From NCBI GenBank assembly GCA_039105265.1, contig JAPFFF010000026.1:248001-312000 (forward strand): 64,000 nucleotides of DNA. Direction: 5' to 3'. A program made the translations under genes and the position numbers. Source of the stretch: Tritrichomonas musculus (Eukaryota > Parabasalia > Tritrichomonadida > Tritrichomonadidae). The notes under the pieces are model-generated. The model worked only from the letters and a program-made list of their open reading frames with translations, did not search any database and had not been told where the DNA came from. Below are positions 9,301-18,901 of this stretch, one piece after another. The number at the start of each line of letters is the position of its first letter. The stretch's first letter is position 1.

Positions 9301-11278
9301 GATATAAATTGTTGAAAGGTTCAAGAATTGAATCAAAAATTTGTTGAATATTTGAATTAAAAAGAATTGGAACAGTACAAGCAATACTTTTTAAGTATAG
9401 AAACACTTGATAGTTACAAAGTGGATTTTCTTTTAATAATGCAAAAAGCTTTGATATTATTGAACTTCCCATTTTAGAAATTTTGTAATTTTCAGGTTTG
9501 AAATTATTACGAATATTCAAAGCATTTTCAGACGAAACATAAGTAAAAAGCTCATTTGTTACTTTGAGAAACACGTCATGATATTGACAATACTCATTAT
9601 AAAAATATTTGAAATAAAGTTGTACAATATATCCGCAATTCGATTGAGAAACTAAATAAGAAAGATAACAAAATAAATTATCTTCATCATTCATCATTAT
9701 TCTAAATAGTTTTAATAAGAAATATTGGTGACTTTCGAAATCATCAGTTGCAATAATATTATAGAAGAGTTCATCTATTTCAACATCTTCATTTTCATTT
9801 AGTTTTTCATAAAACACACTATGTCGAATTATTAAAGGTAAATCTTTCATATATCTTATTTTACTTGTTTCTTCTTCCAAAATATTTTGTTGCAAAAATT
9901 GACAAATTAACAAAGCATTTTTATACTTTTTGTTTTGAACTTCATGATTAAATGCTTCCATTAGGATTTCTAACATTTCAAATGAACATGGCATTAATAG
10001 CTGATTGAAACAAACTTTTGAAAAAAAATAAATTTTTTCAACGGCTTCTTCTTCTGATTCTATATTAAGAAAACCAAGTGGAATTATATTTTTATTGATC
10101 AATTTCAAATCAAATGATCTGTAAACAAAATCCATTGGAAATTGATAAATTCTTTCTAAAAATATATAAGAAAACAAACTCAAAAGTGTTTTTGAATTAT
10201 TTTTGTCACTGAAATAATTGATATATACATTTAATAGAAGAAATATATCACCTTCATATTCATTGTCAATAAGTTGATTAATTAAAGTGTTGAAAAAAGC
10301 ACTCCATCTTGGAATGAGACCTAAAAATTGTTTCTTATATAAAAGTGGAAAGTTTGTTAAAATAAAATCTGTAAATTTGTACAAAATTTCGTTGCTTTTC
10401 AATGATATGTGAACTTTTTTCCAATTGAATTCATTGTTAAATAAAAAATGAGTGAAATTTGAATTGAAAGATAATAAAGCAAAAACAGTTGCGGTAAATT
10501 GTATAACTGTTTGCTCATCAAGTCCTTTAATTTGTTCTTGTAATGGGTGCTTTAGGATAATAATGGCACTTTTTATTATTGAAAAAGATTCTTCGCTCAT
10601 TTTGAGAAAGATTTGATCGTCTTTTGTTAAAAGAAATTCAAGAATTTCTTCGTTAGAAGATTGCGTTTGAGGTAAAATTGTATTTAAACCAGATTTAATA
10701 ACATATAAGAGGAATAAATCAAATTTTTTATCATTTTTTTGCCAAAAATGGTAAAAAAGATGATGAAATAATTTGGATGAAATTTCTTCGGTTAGCGTTG
10801 ATGATAAAGCTGTATTTAAAATAAAGTAGTTTTTAAATTGTGGAGCAATTGCATGCCCAAATATTATGAAATTTTCGGATTGATTTGTAATTTGTTGGAA
10901 AATTTGGTTTATTGCATCATTAATAAACGGGCTGTAATCTGGAACATTAAACTCTAAATCAATATATTTTAAATACGAGATTAGTAATGATGTCATATAA
11001 ATGTAATTTCCATTTGTTCTAGATTTGTTCAAAATATCATTAAATATTGACAGCAATTCCTTAGTATATTCTGTAAATAATGATAAAATTGCAGAATATA
11101 GTTCAGTTGCAACATCTGGTGGTAAATCATTTTCAAGATATTTGCATGATCCTCCTAAAAAATAAGTAATTTCTTCTAATGATGGATCATTTTTGATATC
11201 TATTACTTTTTGTCTTATTTTATCAATCAAATTTGCTCCATCGAAACAAAAAAAAGGCTCAAAAAAATTATCGCTCAT
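6395..11278 (-). CDS. Giant HECT-type E3 ubiquitin ligase
   Basis: 1627 residues. The last roughly 350 form a HECT domain, with HIKVENSPAIDLGGVTRTWF near its start, then FAGIFIARALIER, LDLLICGVPSIDVNDF and the terminal TCFNELDLPEY, where Cys1595 is the expected thioester cysteine. The protein ends SFGFI, close to the usual HECT ending. The first 1250 or so residues are helical, Leu/Ile/Phe-rich and repeat-like, as in HUWE1/UPL-type ligases, probably an armadillo-like scaffold for substrates; no UBA, WWE or RCC1 motif was recognised. It would accept ubiquitin from an E2 on Cys1595 and pass it to substrate lysines. The frame is intact. Only 435 bp separate its stop from the convergent BspA-like gene. 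Confidence 0.93.
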   Translation of the reverse strand: MSDNFFEPFFCFDGANLIDKIRQKVIDIKNDPSLEEITYFLGGSCKYLENDLPPDVATELYSAILSLFTEYTKELLSIFNDILNKSRTNGNYIYMTSLLISYLKYIDLEFNVPDYSPFINDAINQIFQQITNQSENFIIFGHAIAPQFKNYFILNTALSSTLTEEISSKLFHHLFYHFWQKNDKKFDLFLLYVIKSGLNTILPQTQSSNEEILEFLLTKDDQIFLKMSEESFSIIKSAIIILKHPLQEQIKGLDEQTVIQFTATVFALLSFNSNFTHFLFNNEFNWKKVHISLKSNEILYKFTDFILTNFPLLYKKQFLGLIPRWSAFFNTLINQLIDNEYEGDIFLLLNVYINYFSDKNNSKTLLSLFSYIFLERIYQFPMDFVYRSFDLKLINKNIIPLGFLNIESEEEAVEKIYFFSKVCFNQLLMPCSFEMLEILMEAFNHEVQNKKYKNALLICQFLQQNILEEETSKIRYMKDLPLIIRHSVFYEKLNENEDVEIDELFYNIIATDDFESHQYFLLKLFRIMMNDEDNLFCYLSYLVSQSNCGYIVQLYFKYFYNEYCQYHDVFLKVTNELFTYVSSENALNIRNNFKPENYKISKMGSSIISKLFALLKENPLCNYQVFLYLKSIACTVPILFNSNIQQIFDSILEPFNNLYLLFENILKNEKTFLYTQTAYASLSFLLSTFQSSLVLDHFLRWLFDNFGKFSNSQIYGFIYILRCLSDASNVFNSIIPSLYIKYNIFGKVASLLNRKITEGSNFENNFKENILGFLESVFHSFDEYTNYVMCQNEMLSQIENKFTYFYSNIFSSFIKYSHLQIKVIDDRIDDFIQFVDSTRDFWINFDIHSRNSYFDGGHLEKFCEELPSHEPFIVPKNDRILNKPISIRMAKYLAMKPFFIYDSIIHNKDCVYSEKEGLLYIETMNKLREMQKQALEDPQDEDDSDIETFNKIDFFAPFINHPEFIENLVNQIAIPGIDKKYLIKVFQYMTAYPIVNKKIIEFINLKITELADDPSSIAMLIEELKNRLFNNNNFIGTFFELYGNNFINAVLSPKCRNDTQLMKNVAEFLSSLNMKLPIRVTHIICFLILMNSDELILSALKLCRYFDYKELVAVNDLLLDLLDQKCFKVDSFDYNLFNEIVNYVPSILNTRKAELISLLSKEFDNYANSSDKKLSFNHICTLLNVTAPNRSDSTTLSNVIDLSTKIPAFIKETGPIFWDFYEEHMAFINEKLVDNPFLLDKELKFLLNYPEIVDFKIRSAYFKKKMKKRINKFESLNFTIDFDKLLETSFQALHDESPENLLKYFHIKVENSPAIDLGGVTRTWFTLLAKKLFNQNYGIFDCSKKMCYMPNRNSFIHENHLEYFKFAGIFIARALIERINIDAHLTTSFYKQILHRKASLKDLEDIDDDMYRSSKLILENDANALELTFSMNFVDFGEIKTIELKENGSKIPVTNENKVEFINLRTNYILNTQIQEQINAFSSGFDSLLPHEFLRIFTPNELDLLICGVPSIDVNDFIENITFKYPYNENTPVVKLFFEVIQNWNDEDLAKLLQFMTGTARVPLNGFKEFAEITGHRLKIGPGGERTNWPQARTCFNELDLPEYQTKEELETLLRRSIEYNDSFGFI

Positions 11279-12539
11279 GATTTAATTTAATAAGTTTGAC
11301 AATAATTTTTGAAATAGATGGGGGGGGGGTCAAAAAATTTATTAAGTTAATTTAAGCATACTTTAAATCTCGGAATTTTTGAATAATAATTATGGCGATG
11401 TATAATTCATTGAGTATATTTCTTCCTAATTTAATTTATTGAGATATAAAAAGCAAAGCAATAAAGTTGTAATGATTTGTGATTTGAATTATGGTTAATT
11501 AATTGTAGACTTGTTATTCTCCGATTCTCGAGATCAATAATTGATTGACTTTTTGATATCGATACATAAATATGCACAGATTCTCGAGATCGATTTCAGA
11601 GATCGAGATTTTTTTTTCTCAGCTTTTGATATCAGAAATTTCAATTAAACTTTTTGATAAATATATGATCGTATTTTTGTCTCAAATATTTCAAAAAAAA
11701 GAATGTATTTTTTGATTTTAATCTTAAAATAAACATCAATGCATTATATTATTTATTTTTAAATATTTTAAAATCACAAATACCAATTATAAAAAAAGAT
11801 AAATATGTTTGAGATCTCGAGATCTCGGTAATTGATATCAAGTTTACAATTATTTTCATATCACATTTCATATCTGATATCTTGATAGCTGATAATCGAG
11901 TATCAGATGCAAAAAAGTGACGTTTTTGATATCGATTCTCAAAATAACAAGTCTAATTAATTGTTAATATTAGAAAAGTTGTTGCCTTTTATGAAATTTG
12001 AAAATAAATATTTTAAAATAAACCATATAAAGTAAAAAATATATTTCAATTATTTATTTGGCGTTTTCTTTAAAAAGTACTTTTTTGACACACAATAGGA
12101 AACTTTTTTATTCAAAAAGCTGATTTTATGTCATAAATTATGATTTAATTGATTGGAATTAACCCAAAGGTTATACCAGTATGTCAATTTTTACATTATT
12201 TCAGCTTTCAAATGCAGCTGGATGAGTTGTCTTATAAACAAAAATGCGATAAATTTGAACTTCAAAAAATGCTTGAAGTTTTACATGATTTCATGATGAA
12301 AGTAAAATACTTTCTTTTCTACTTCTAGTATTTTATTCTAAAATGAATAGTTTCTCAAAAAATCGATAAATCTCATTCAAAATTTGAATTAAATATTTGA
12401 GAATTGGTATGAAACAATTTGAACAAAACAGATATCATCGGTATCTCTAATAAACCATCTGTTTATATATGAAAAAATAACTTTTTTTTAAGAAGTAGAC
12501 CAAAAATTATAATAGGAAAAAAACTTTTAATAAACAATA
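11279..12539. other. Gene-free interval holding a MITE
   Basis: Apart from the 450-bp inverted-repeat element at 11,506-11,955 there is a short poly-G tract near 11,320 and otherwise plain AT-rich sequence with no credible reading frame. Confidence 0.6.
11506..11955. mobile_element. 450-bp MITE, hAT-like, with 8-bp target duplication
   Basis: Both ends read TAGACTTGTTATT inward (13 bp perfect, then similar), and ATTAATTG flanks both sides (11,498-11,505 and 11,956-11,963). The interior has no reading frame but many copies of GATATC and TCGAGATC, including the perfect palindrome GAGATCTCGAGATCTC at 11,811-11,826. An 8-bp duplication and TAG-initial ends fit a non-autonomous hAT-type element. 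A 10-bp duplication with an AGACTTG end is an alternative reading of the same bases. Confidence 0.75.
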
Positions 12540-13650
12540 TTTCTGAAGATAGTTCGAAGCGCAGGCTCAACATTTGCATATAGCTTAAGTCTAAGATTTA
12601 CAAAATAATTAAAGTCTATTTCATCTTCATAAATTCCACTTATAATTCCAGCGAATTTGTGAACTGAAATGTTTTTGGATATTCCATTGCAACGTAATAA
12701 ATTTTGTGCATTGCCAACATTCCAGCAATCGATGAAAAAGTTGATCTATAAGAACCGATCATTTTGTTGCACAACATTAACAAGCGAATATCAACAGAAG
12801 CGCCATATTTATCGCCATCTGGTTTTCGCATCACATCGGCCAATATTAATTTTTTATCGGAAACTTTCTTAAACAGATCCACGTAGAAAATCCAGTCGGT
12901 TGCAATTGCCACATAATTTTCATTCTCAAGCAAGTTATTAATGAAAGGAATTATGTCATTTTTCACTTTTTCTTCGGAATAAATATAATGCTTTTGTTAG
13001 TTTTTATGAGTTCTAATGTGAACACCAATGATTTTCACTGATTGCGGAACTGGTCCAATTAAGTTGTTCACATAATCACGAACTTTTTGATCAAATGTAA
13101 TTGCAAAGTTCGCGATGAAATAAACGTAATGAATCCCAAAATGCTGATATATAAATCGTGAAAAGCTAGGCTCAGTCAATATGAAAAAAGGAAAGCAATA
13201 TGTTGCTGTAATATGAACATGTGCCTCCTTTAACGATTCGTATGTATTTCGTTGCCAATATTCTTGATTTGCAATTGGCCAATGACTGAAATATTTTCAT
13301 TGTAAAATAATAACTTCGATTAAAAATTGAATTATAGCCAAGTCCATCTATTTTTCCAAATAATTGCACTGTCCTGTTGAGAGACCATTTCCAATACCAG
13401 CTAGTGGTTTGATATGAACAGCTGCGCGAATTGGTCTATTATAGACAATATCACTCCACTCTTTAATAGTTTTGTATACTTCTATTAATTAGGAGCAATT
13501 TATTTCACTTTTAGGTGATGTACATGATTTATAATTCGTGACCAAACTGGTAAATTTAGAAATGTTGTTGCTTCTTGAATCAAGTTGGCAAACATTACAT
13601 TTGATACAAAAATTGCTGGTAAATTCTTCGATAGAGAAATATTATGAAAA
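12540..13650 (-). pseudogene. Decayed fucosyltransferase-like glycosyltransferase
   Basis: The minus strand carries consecutive pieces of one protein. In order they are a P-loop-like stretch reading AVHIKPLAGIGNGLS near 13,400; SVKIIGVHIRT near 13,020; then VAIATDWIFYVDLF and MIGSYRSTFSSIAGMLA at 12,640-12,966. The GIGN, HxR and TFSSIAG motifs are arranged as in GT-B O-fucosyltransferase/NodZ-like enzymes that use GDP-fucose. The pieces are separated by a stop near 12,998 and a frame change near 13,175, with further decay upstream, so I see no functional gene. Assignment to a specific GT family is tentative. Confidence 0.55.
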
Positions 13651-13919
13651 AAAGGAATAAGTTTTAATCCACAAAAAATATATATGCATTCAAAGATAAA
13701 CTCATTTCAATTTTTCATCTAACTATTCAATTTTTTTTTTTTTTTAATATATATATATACAGATATATAAATAATCAAAAGATAAATAATTTAAAAAACT
13801 AAAATAAATTTCACATTTTGATTCTTATTATTTATATTTGCTTGAAATATGTGAAATGAAAAAACACCATTTATATAGATATATTTCCGAATTATAGTTC
13901 ACAATTCATTTGAATTTTT

Positions 13920-15992
13920 CTAGATTATCAAACATGATGGAGGTCGTTCCAACCGTAAAATCCTTCGAGATTGCTGCATTATTTCAATCCATTCATCAAT
14001 ATCATATCCCAGATATTTTAATTTACCTCTTTTTTCTGGGTAATATTTTATAACGTAGCCAGTTTCATATTTTGCAGTTTTTTCATCCATCCAAGCGCAA
14101 TTTATTGGTTTAAATCTTAATATTCCAATGAATTTTTTCATTTTTGGCCTATATTCCTTTATTGTCTTTCCAATGATATTGTCAATAGTAAAGTAAACAA
14201 CAATAAAGCTATTTCTTTGCGAAGAATCGCATTTATAATCAAAAAATGGTTTTCCATCAAAAGGATTAAATGAGTTTTTGCATATAAAACAATTTGATCG
14301 TGAATCATAACCTTTAACTAATGAATAAAAAGTTGTCTCACCTTCTATATGTTCTACGTACTTTCCTTCATTTATTTTTTCCAATCCTTCCTTACAAGTT
14401 TTAATTTTTGCAATTACTGAGAGAGTCATTGCTTCACTTGGAGTTAAATCATCAGTTACATAATATTGAATTCCAAAATTGAAATGATCCTCAAGTAATT
14501 CAATTGCTTTCCTTGCACTTCCTTCAGATTTTCCTTTGTAGCTTGCAATTTGTAAGCATTTTTCAAAATTTGGTATATATTTTGGTCCGTACATTCTATA
14601 AATTGTATCAATGTAAGCATAGGCAGCTACATAGGCATGTTTAGGTGCGTCTTGATAAATATATGGTGTTGTTATATTTGAATTTCGAGTGATTCTTCTT
14701 TTGATTTTTCCACCGAGATGAGGTCTTAAATTAAAATCTGTTTTTTTGTGTTCTGGAAATGGTAATGGAATGTTATGAATTTTGTGATATTGCACTTTAA
14801 TTAAATTTCTTGGTTCTTCAACTTCTTTTTCTATTCTGTCAAATAAATCATTGTTACTCACAATTTCTGACAAGTATTTCAATTCGTTTTTTTTAATCAT
14901 ATTGTAAACATAATGGTCTGGGAATTTTTGTCCTTTTTTACGATTAAGATTTATTTCGATCCATTCATCGATTTTATAGCCAAGATATTTAAGATCACCT
15001 TTTTTTTCAGGATGATATTCACAAACATAATCCATTTCATATATAGCTGCTTCACTATTCATCCAAGCGCAATTAATTTCCTGATTATCTAATTCACCAA
15101 TAAATTTTTTCATTCTTGGTTTGTATTCTTTAGCTATTTTTCCTTGTATACTTTGTTCGGTAAAATAGACAACAGCGAATTCATATGAATGAGCAGCTGA
15201 TGGAGTAAAATTAAATCGTGGTTCACTTGTATAATTTCCCCATGAATTCTTGCATATTAAACAATCTAAATCAAAATCATATCCTTCAACTAAAACTGCA
15301 TGGAAATCTTCACTTTTTCCTATTGGAAATGTTAATAAATCACCTTTGCTAACATTAACCCATCCTTGCATACTTGTTGAAAAAGACAGAATTACTGATA
15401 AGTTCATAATTTCTTGAATTGTAACATTTTTTCTTTTTTCACATTTAATTCCTAGCTTTTTTTTGGCTTCAATTCTTTGAATTGCTTCAATTTCATCACC
15501 TCCATTTTCTTTGTCATAACTTGCCAAATTATAACATTCATCAAATGATGGAATACTTTCAAGGCCATAAATTCTCATTGCTGTATTGACATATGCACTT
15601 GCTGCTGCATATGCATAGCAATCACTGTATCTTTGAAAATACGCATTCGTTGAACTTGTGATAGGAAAAAATCTCTTGCTTAGTTTCCCCTTCGGAAGAA
15701 GACATGATTCGACAATTGTATAAGCATTTCCAATTGGTGCAGATGGATGAATGCCTTGAATAACTCCCCCATTTATTGTTTGAAAAGCTGTAATTAATGA
15801 TTTATTATGAATTGAATACTTTTTAAGTGTTGATGAATCATCAAGAATGCTGTTTTCATATACCAATCCATACTCATGAGGATTGATATTTGTCTTTTGC
15901 TGGATTTTTTTTTTAAGTTCAAAAACTGAGCGAGATCTACTAATATCTATGACAATAATGCCTTTATTTCCAATGTTTACTAATATTTGCAT
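13920..15992 (-). CDS. Ubiquitin-like domain fused to two papain-like modules
   Basis: 690 residues. Residues 1-77 form a ubiquitin-like fold (MQILVNIGNKG start, FELKKKIQQKT helix, ending in GGV). A C1 papain-like module follows, with Cys125 in DCYAYAA, His231 in DFHAVLVEGYD and Asn249 in CKNSWG, all as expected of an active peptidase. A second, related module near 440-600 has KHAYVAA where the Cys should be and FYSLVKGYD where the His should be, so it looks inactive. Each module ends in the same roughly 65-residue tail (KEYxPxMKKFIG, INCAWM, YxPEKxGxLKYLGYxIDEWIEI), showing internal duplication. No signal peptide is seen, so it is probably cytosolic. TCATT at 12 nt before the ATG resembles the trichomonad initiator. 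Confidence 0.8.
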   Translation of the reverse strand: MQILVNIGNKGIIVIDISRSRSVFELKKKIQQKTNINPHEYGLVYENSILDDSSTLKKYSIHNKSLITAFQTINGGVIQGIHPSAPIGNAYTIVESCLLPKGKLSKRFFPITSSTNAYFQRYSDCYAYAAASAYVNTAMRIYGLESIPSFDECYNLASYDKENGGDEIEAIQRIEAKKKLGIKCEKRKNVTIQEIMNLSVILSFSTSMQGWVNVSKGDLLTFPIGKSEDFHAVLVEGYDFDLDCLICKNSWGNYTSEPRFNFTPSAAHSYEFAVVYFTEQSIQGKIAKEYKPRMKKFIGELDNQEINCAWMNSEAAIYEMDYVCEYHPEKKGDLKYLGYKIDEWIEINLNRKKGQKFPDHYVYNMIKKNELKYLSEIVSNNDLFDRIEKEVEEPRNLIKVQYHKIHNIPLPFPEHKKTDFNLRPHLGGKIKRRITRNSNITTPYIYQDAPKHAYVAAYAYIDTIYRMYGPKYIPNFEKCLQIASYKGKSEGSARKAIELLEDHFNFGIQYYVTDDLTPSEAMTLSVIAKIKTCKEGLEKINEGKYVEHIEGETTFYSLVKGYDSRSNCFICKNSFNPFDGKPFFDYKCDSSQRNSFIVVYFTIDNIIGKTIKEYRPKMKKFIGILRFKPINCAWMDEKTAKYETGYVIKYYPEKRGKLKYLGYDIDEWIEIMQQSRRILRLERPPSCLII

Positions 15993-16827
15993 TTATAAAA
16001 AATGAATTATTCTTAAAATTTTAAAAATTTTCCATTTCAGAAAAAAATTGAATGATTGGGCATGGATTTCAATTTGGCATATTTTATGAGAATTCACCTG
16101 TATTGATATTTGGTATATTTGAACAGTTAGTCATTGATTATAAAATATGAATATATTAAAAGAATAGGCATATATTTATAGTGTGTTTCATTGTTAAAAT
16201 AATTTCTTTTTTTGAATGAAAATTTGACATAACTGTGGAAACTGAAAAATTATTTATTTTGCTTCTAATTTTTCCCATAATGAATATCAAGCAGTAATTT
16301 TTTAATATATGATGATATAAGTTAATTTCAGAGCTTGCACTTTTGATATTTGATATATCAATTTATGATTTTTTTATCTGATTTTCATATATTTTAATTT
16401 TAAAAAATCAAAAAATTCTGAAAAGTATTCAAAAAAGTTACGAATTGTTGGGAGAGGAGGGTACTTATCCTTTTTTGTTTATTAGTGAATGCTTAAAATA
16501 AAGATCAATATCGATTTATAAAAAATAATACGTTTATAATTTTTTTTATCTTGCAAAAGTGCAAAAAATTTTCAAACTTTTTTTTCTGATGTACGATACA
16601 AGGTCAATATTGACCTTAACCTCCGGGGTCAATAAGTATCGGGGTGATAAGTATTTCCCAAAAAAAAAAAAAAAAGTTCTCGCCGATTTTTTCTGAGGTA
16701 CGATACAAGGTCAATATTGACCTTAGCCGTTGGGTCAAAAGAAATTGGGTAAAAAATATCTCCCTATAATAATTTATTCAACAACTTAAAATTAAAAGTC
16801 CACAGCTTTATTCAAAACCAATTAATA
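15993..16827. other. Gene-free interval with a short repeat
   Basis: AT-rich with no credible reading frame. Its only structure is the repeated palindrome region at 16,585-16,730 and an A tract near 16,660. Confidence 0.6.
16585..16730. repeat. Direct repeat carrying an 18-bp perfect palindrome
   Basis: The phrase GTACGATAC followed by AAGGTCAATATTGACCTT occurs twice, with the palindrome at 16,600-16,617 and 16,707-16,724 (107 bp apart). T-rich sequence and TTCTGA precede both copies, and GGGTCAA follows both. It lies just downstream of the minus-strand ankyrin gene's stop. Confidence 0.85.
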
Positions 16828-18564
16828 TTATATCAGTAAGCAGGAACCTATATTTTCCTTTAGACTATTGAAAAACTGAGTTCTCATTGAAATTGGACTT
16901 TTAAAATTAGACGGGTAATATCTTTCTTCATTAGGTTTTAGCTCGTTGTCAAATTCAATTCCATTTTGTGATTTCAAAAAATTGAAAATTTCTTTATAAC
17001 CGAGTCTAGCTGCAGTGTCAATGGCAGCCTCTCCTTGTTCATTTTTAATATTCAAGTCATAAATGTTCAAATCAATCAAAAACTTTACTACATCCAAATG
17101 ATCTCTTCTCGTTGCGATATGGAGAGCGTTTTCATTTGATTCCTGAATCACGATTGATGCGTCGACATTTTTACTATACAACAATTCAACCATTTCCATA
17201 TTGCCAACATAGCAAGCCCAGATAAATGGCGTGATTCTATCAGAAAGCTTATAATCAAGATCAACAGAATCCAATGAAATCAGAAACTTTGCATTTTCAT
17301 TATTAAAAGTTTGAATTGCATAAGTCAGTGGATTTGTAGCACCATTATTCTCCCATATTTTTTTGGTAAAAAGGAGATGAATTGGTTCATTCAAATCAGC
17401 ATTTTTGAAATTGATTGCAATCTTTAATAAAATGGGACAAACGTTACCTGCACACATGGTGATAATATTTGCGATAACTACTTTAGCTGTATCAAAAGTT
17501 TCTTTATCGTCACCAGTAACGTCTTCTTTACTCAATAATTCTTCGTATTCGTTATTGAAGTCATTTATATGATTGAAGAAAAAGCTGTAATTTTCAAAAT
17601 AAACCGATGTTGGAAAGTCTTTGAAAAACATCGGAATTTCATAGTTTTCATACAAATATTCGGAAAGTTCGTCATAATGAAAAATGATAGACAAACTCAT
17701 GGCATTAATAAGGGAGTCAGAAATATCCATATTTTTTGTCATTTTCTCAGCTAAATGAATGATTTCGTTATTTCTTCCACAAAATGCACATTGAAAAAGT
17801 TGCGCTGAAAAAGTTGTGTTGTTAATTAACAAAAATTTGAATATCTTTAATGATCCATGAAATGCGGCATATTCAATTAATGTGGCACTTCTCTCTGGAA
17901 AGCTTTTTGTCAATTCAAAATTACTAATTTCAATTTTGTGATGCCTTAAATCAATGTTATTCTGTGAAACCGTTTTTTGAAAAGTGTCAATGTCATCTTT
18001 TTGAATCAAAATACTCAATTTATCAATGTTGCCCGCTTGCAAACGTGGATCATCGGCAAATTCAATATTTTCTCCTTCTTTTGACGTAAAGTATTCATAT
18101 ATATACTTGTATTTTGATGGATCTTCGAGTTGCGAAAGAAAAAACGGATTTTTTGAGAGATAATTTTTGACTTCTGGATAAAAATATTGTATTTTGGTAC
18201 TGCCAACACCATAAAAGTTGACTAAGTCTTCAACTGTAATATATTTATCGTGTAAAAATTTGAGAAATATGATTTTTTGTGAAAAAAGATGCATAATTTC
18301 GCTTTTGCTAAAATTGGCAGATATGAGCGGAAAGATTTCATCAATCAATGTAAAAAAGCATTGTATTTGCTTCTTCCGGTATTTTATTAATCTTCCTATA
18401 ATTTTTATCATAATTTTTAGATTATAAGGAGTTTGAATAAGATTGGATGTTTTGATGGCTTCTATGGTCAATACGACATTACTTTCATCTAAATTTGATA
18501 TAAAATCTTGTAAATGCTCTATCTCAGAAATCTCTTTATGATATTTGTCTAAACAGTTTTTCAT
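16828..18564 (-). CDS. DUF3447/ankyrin-repeat protein
   Basis: 578 residues. A helical N-terminal region leads to the DUF3447 core, recognised by ATLIEYAAFHGSLKIFKFLL near residue 240 and a following AFCGRNNEIIHL. Ankyrin repeats fill residues about 400-550 (TPFIWACYVGNMEMVELLYSKN, NALHIATRRDHLDVVKFLIDLN, AAIDTAARLGYKEIFNFLKSQN). These are protein-interaction scaffolds of unknown partners, present in hundreds of copies in trichomonads. The frame is intact from a start well placed for the family, and no membrane segment is seen. Confidence 0.87.
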   Translation of the reverse strand: MKNCLDKYHKEISEIEHLQDFISNLDESNVVLTIEAIKTSNLIQTPYNLKIMIKIIGRLIKYRKKQIQCFFTLIDEIFPLISANFSKSEIMHLFSQKIIFLKFLHDKYITVEDLVNFYGVGSTKIQYFYPEVKNYLSKNPFFLSQLEDPSKYKYIYEYFTSKEGENIEFADDPRLQAGNIDKLSILIQKDDIDTFQKTVSQNNIDLRHHKIEISNFELTKSFPERSATLIEYAAFHGSLKIFKFLLINNTTFSAQLFQCAFCGRNNEIIHLAEKMTKNMDISDSLINAMSLSIIFHYDELSEYLYENYEIPMFFKDFPTSVYFENYSFFFNHINDFNNEYEELLSKEDVTGDDKETFDTAKVVIANIITMCAGNVCPILLKIAINFKNADLNEPIHLLFTKKIWENNGATNPLTYAIQTFNNENAKFLISLDSVDLDYKLSDRITPFIWACYVGNMEMVELLYSKNVDASIVIQESNENALHIATRRDHLDVVKFLIDLNIYDLNIKNEQGEAAIDTAARLGYKEIFNFLKSQNGIEFDNELKPNEERYYPSNFKSPISMRTQFFNSLKENIGSCLLI

Positions 18565-18901
18565 TTTAGAAAATTTTGAATAACGATCAATATTTGAATA
18601 TAATTTTATCGTTTATCAAAATTTTCATTAAATTTTGTTTAAAGAATTCTAAACATGAGATTTGGCTTAAAAACTAATTTAAATGTATATTTTCAACATA
18701 AAAAAAAATATATTTTTAAAACACAATTAGAACAAAAAAATCATCTTTAGATCAATCTTTTCTTGAGGATTACTTGTAAATTTGAACAATTTTCAAATTA
18801 ATAATGTATATTATAATTTGATATAGAATATTTAAAATCTAATATACTTATAAAAATAATTAAATATAATTAATATATATAGATAAACAAATTTTATTTG
18901 G
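18565..18901. other. Divergent intergenic region
   Basis: 337 bp between a minus-strand ankyrin gene and a plus-strand kinase gene, so it must hold both promoters. It is very AT-rich. I see no clear TCAYW initiator near either start and no repeat. Confidence 0.5.

Noticed and set aside
15993-16827. Possible additional MITE around the repeated palindrome
   Set aside because: No terminal inverted repeats or flanking duplication could be found for the region as a whole.
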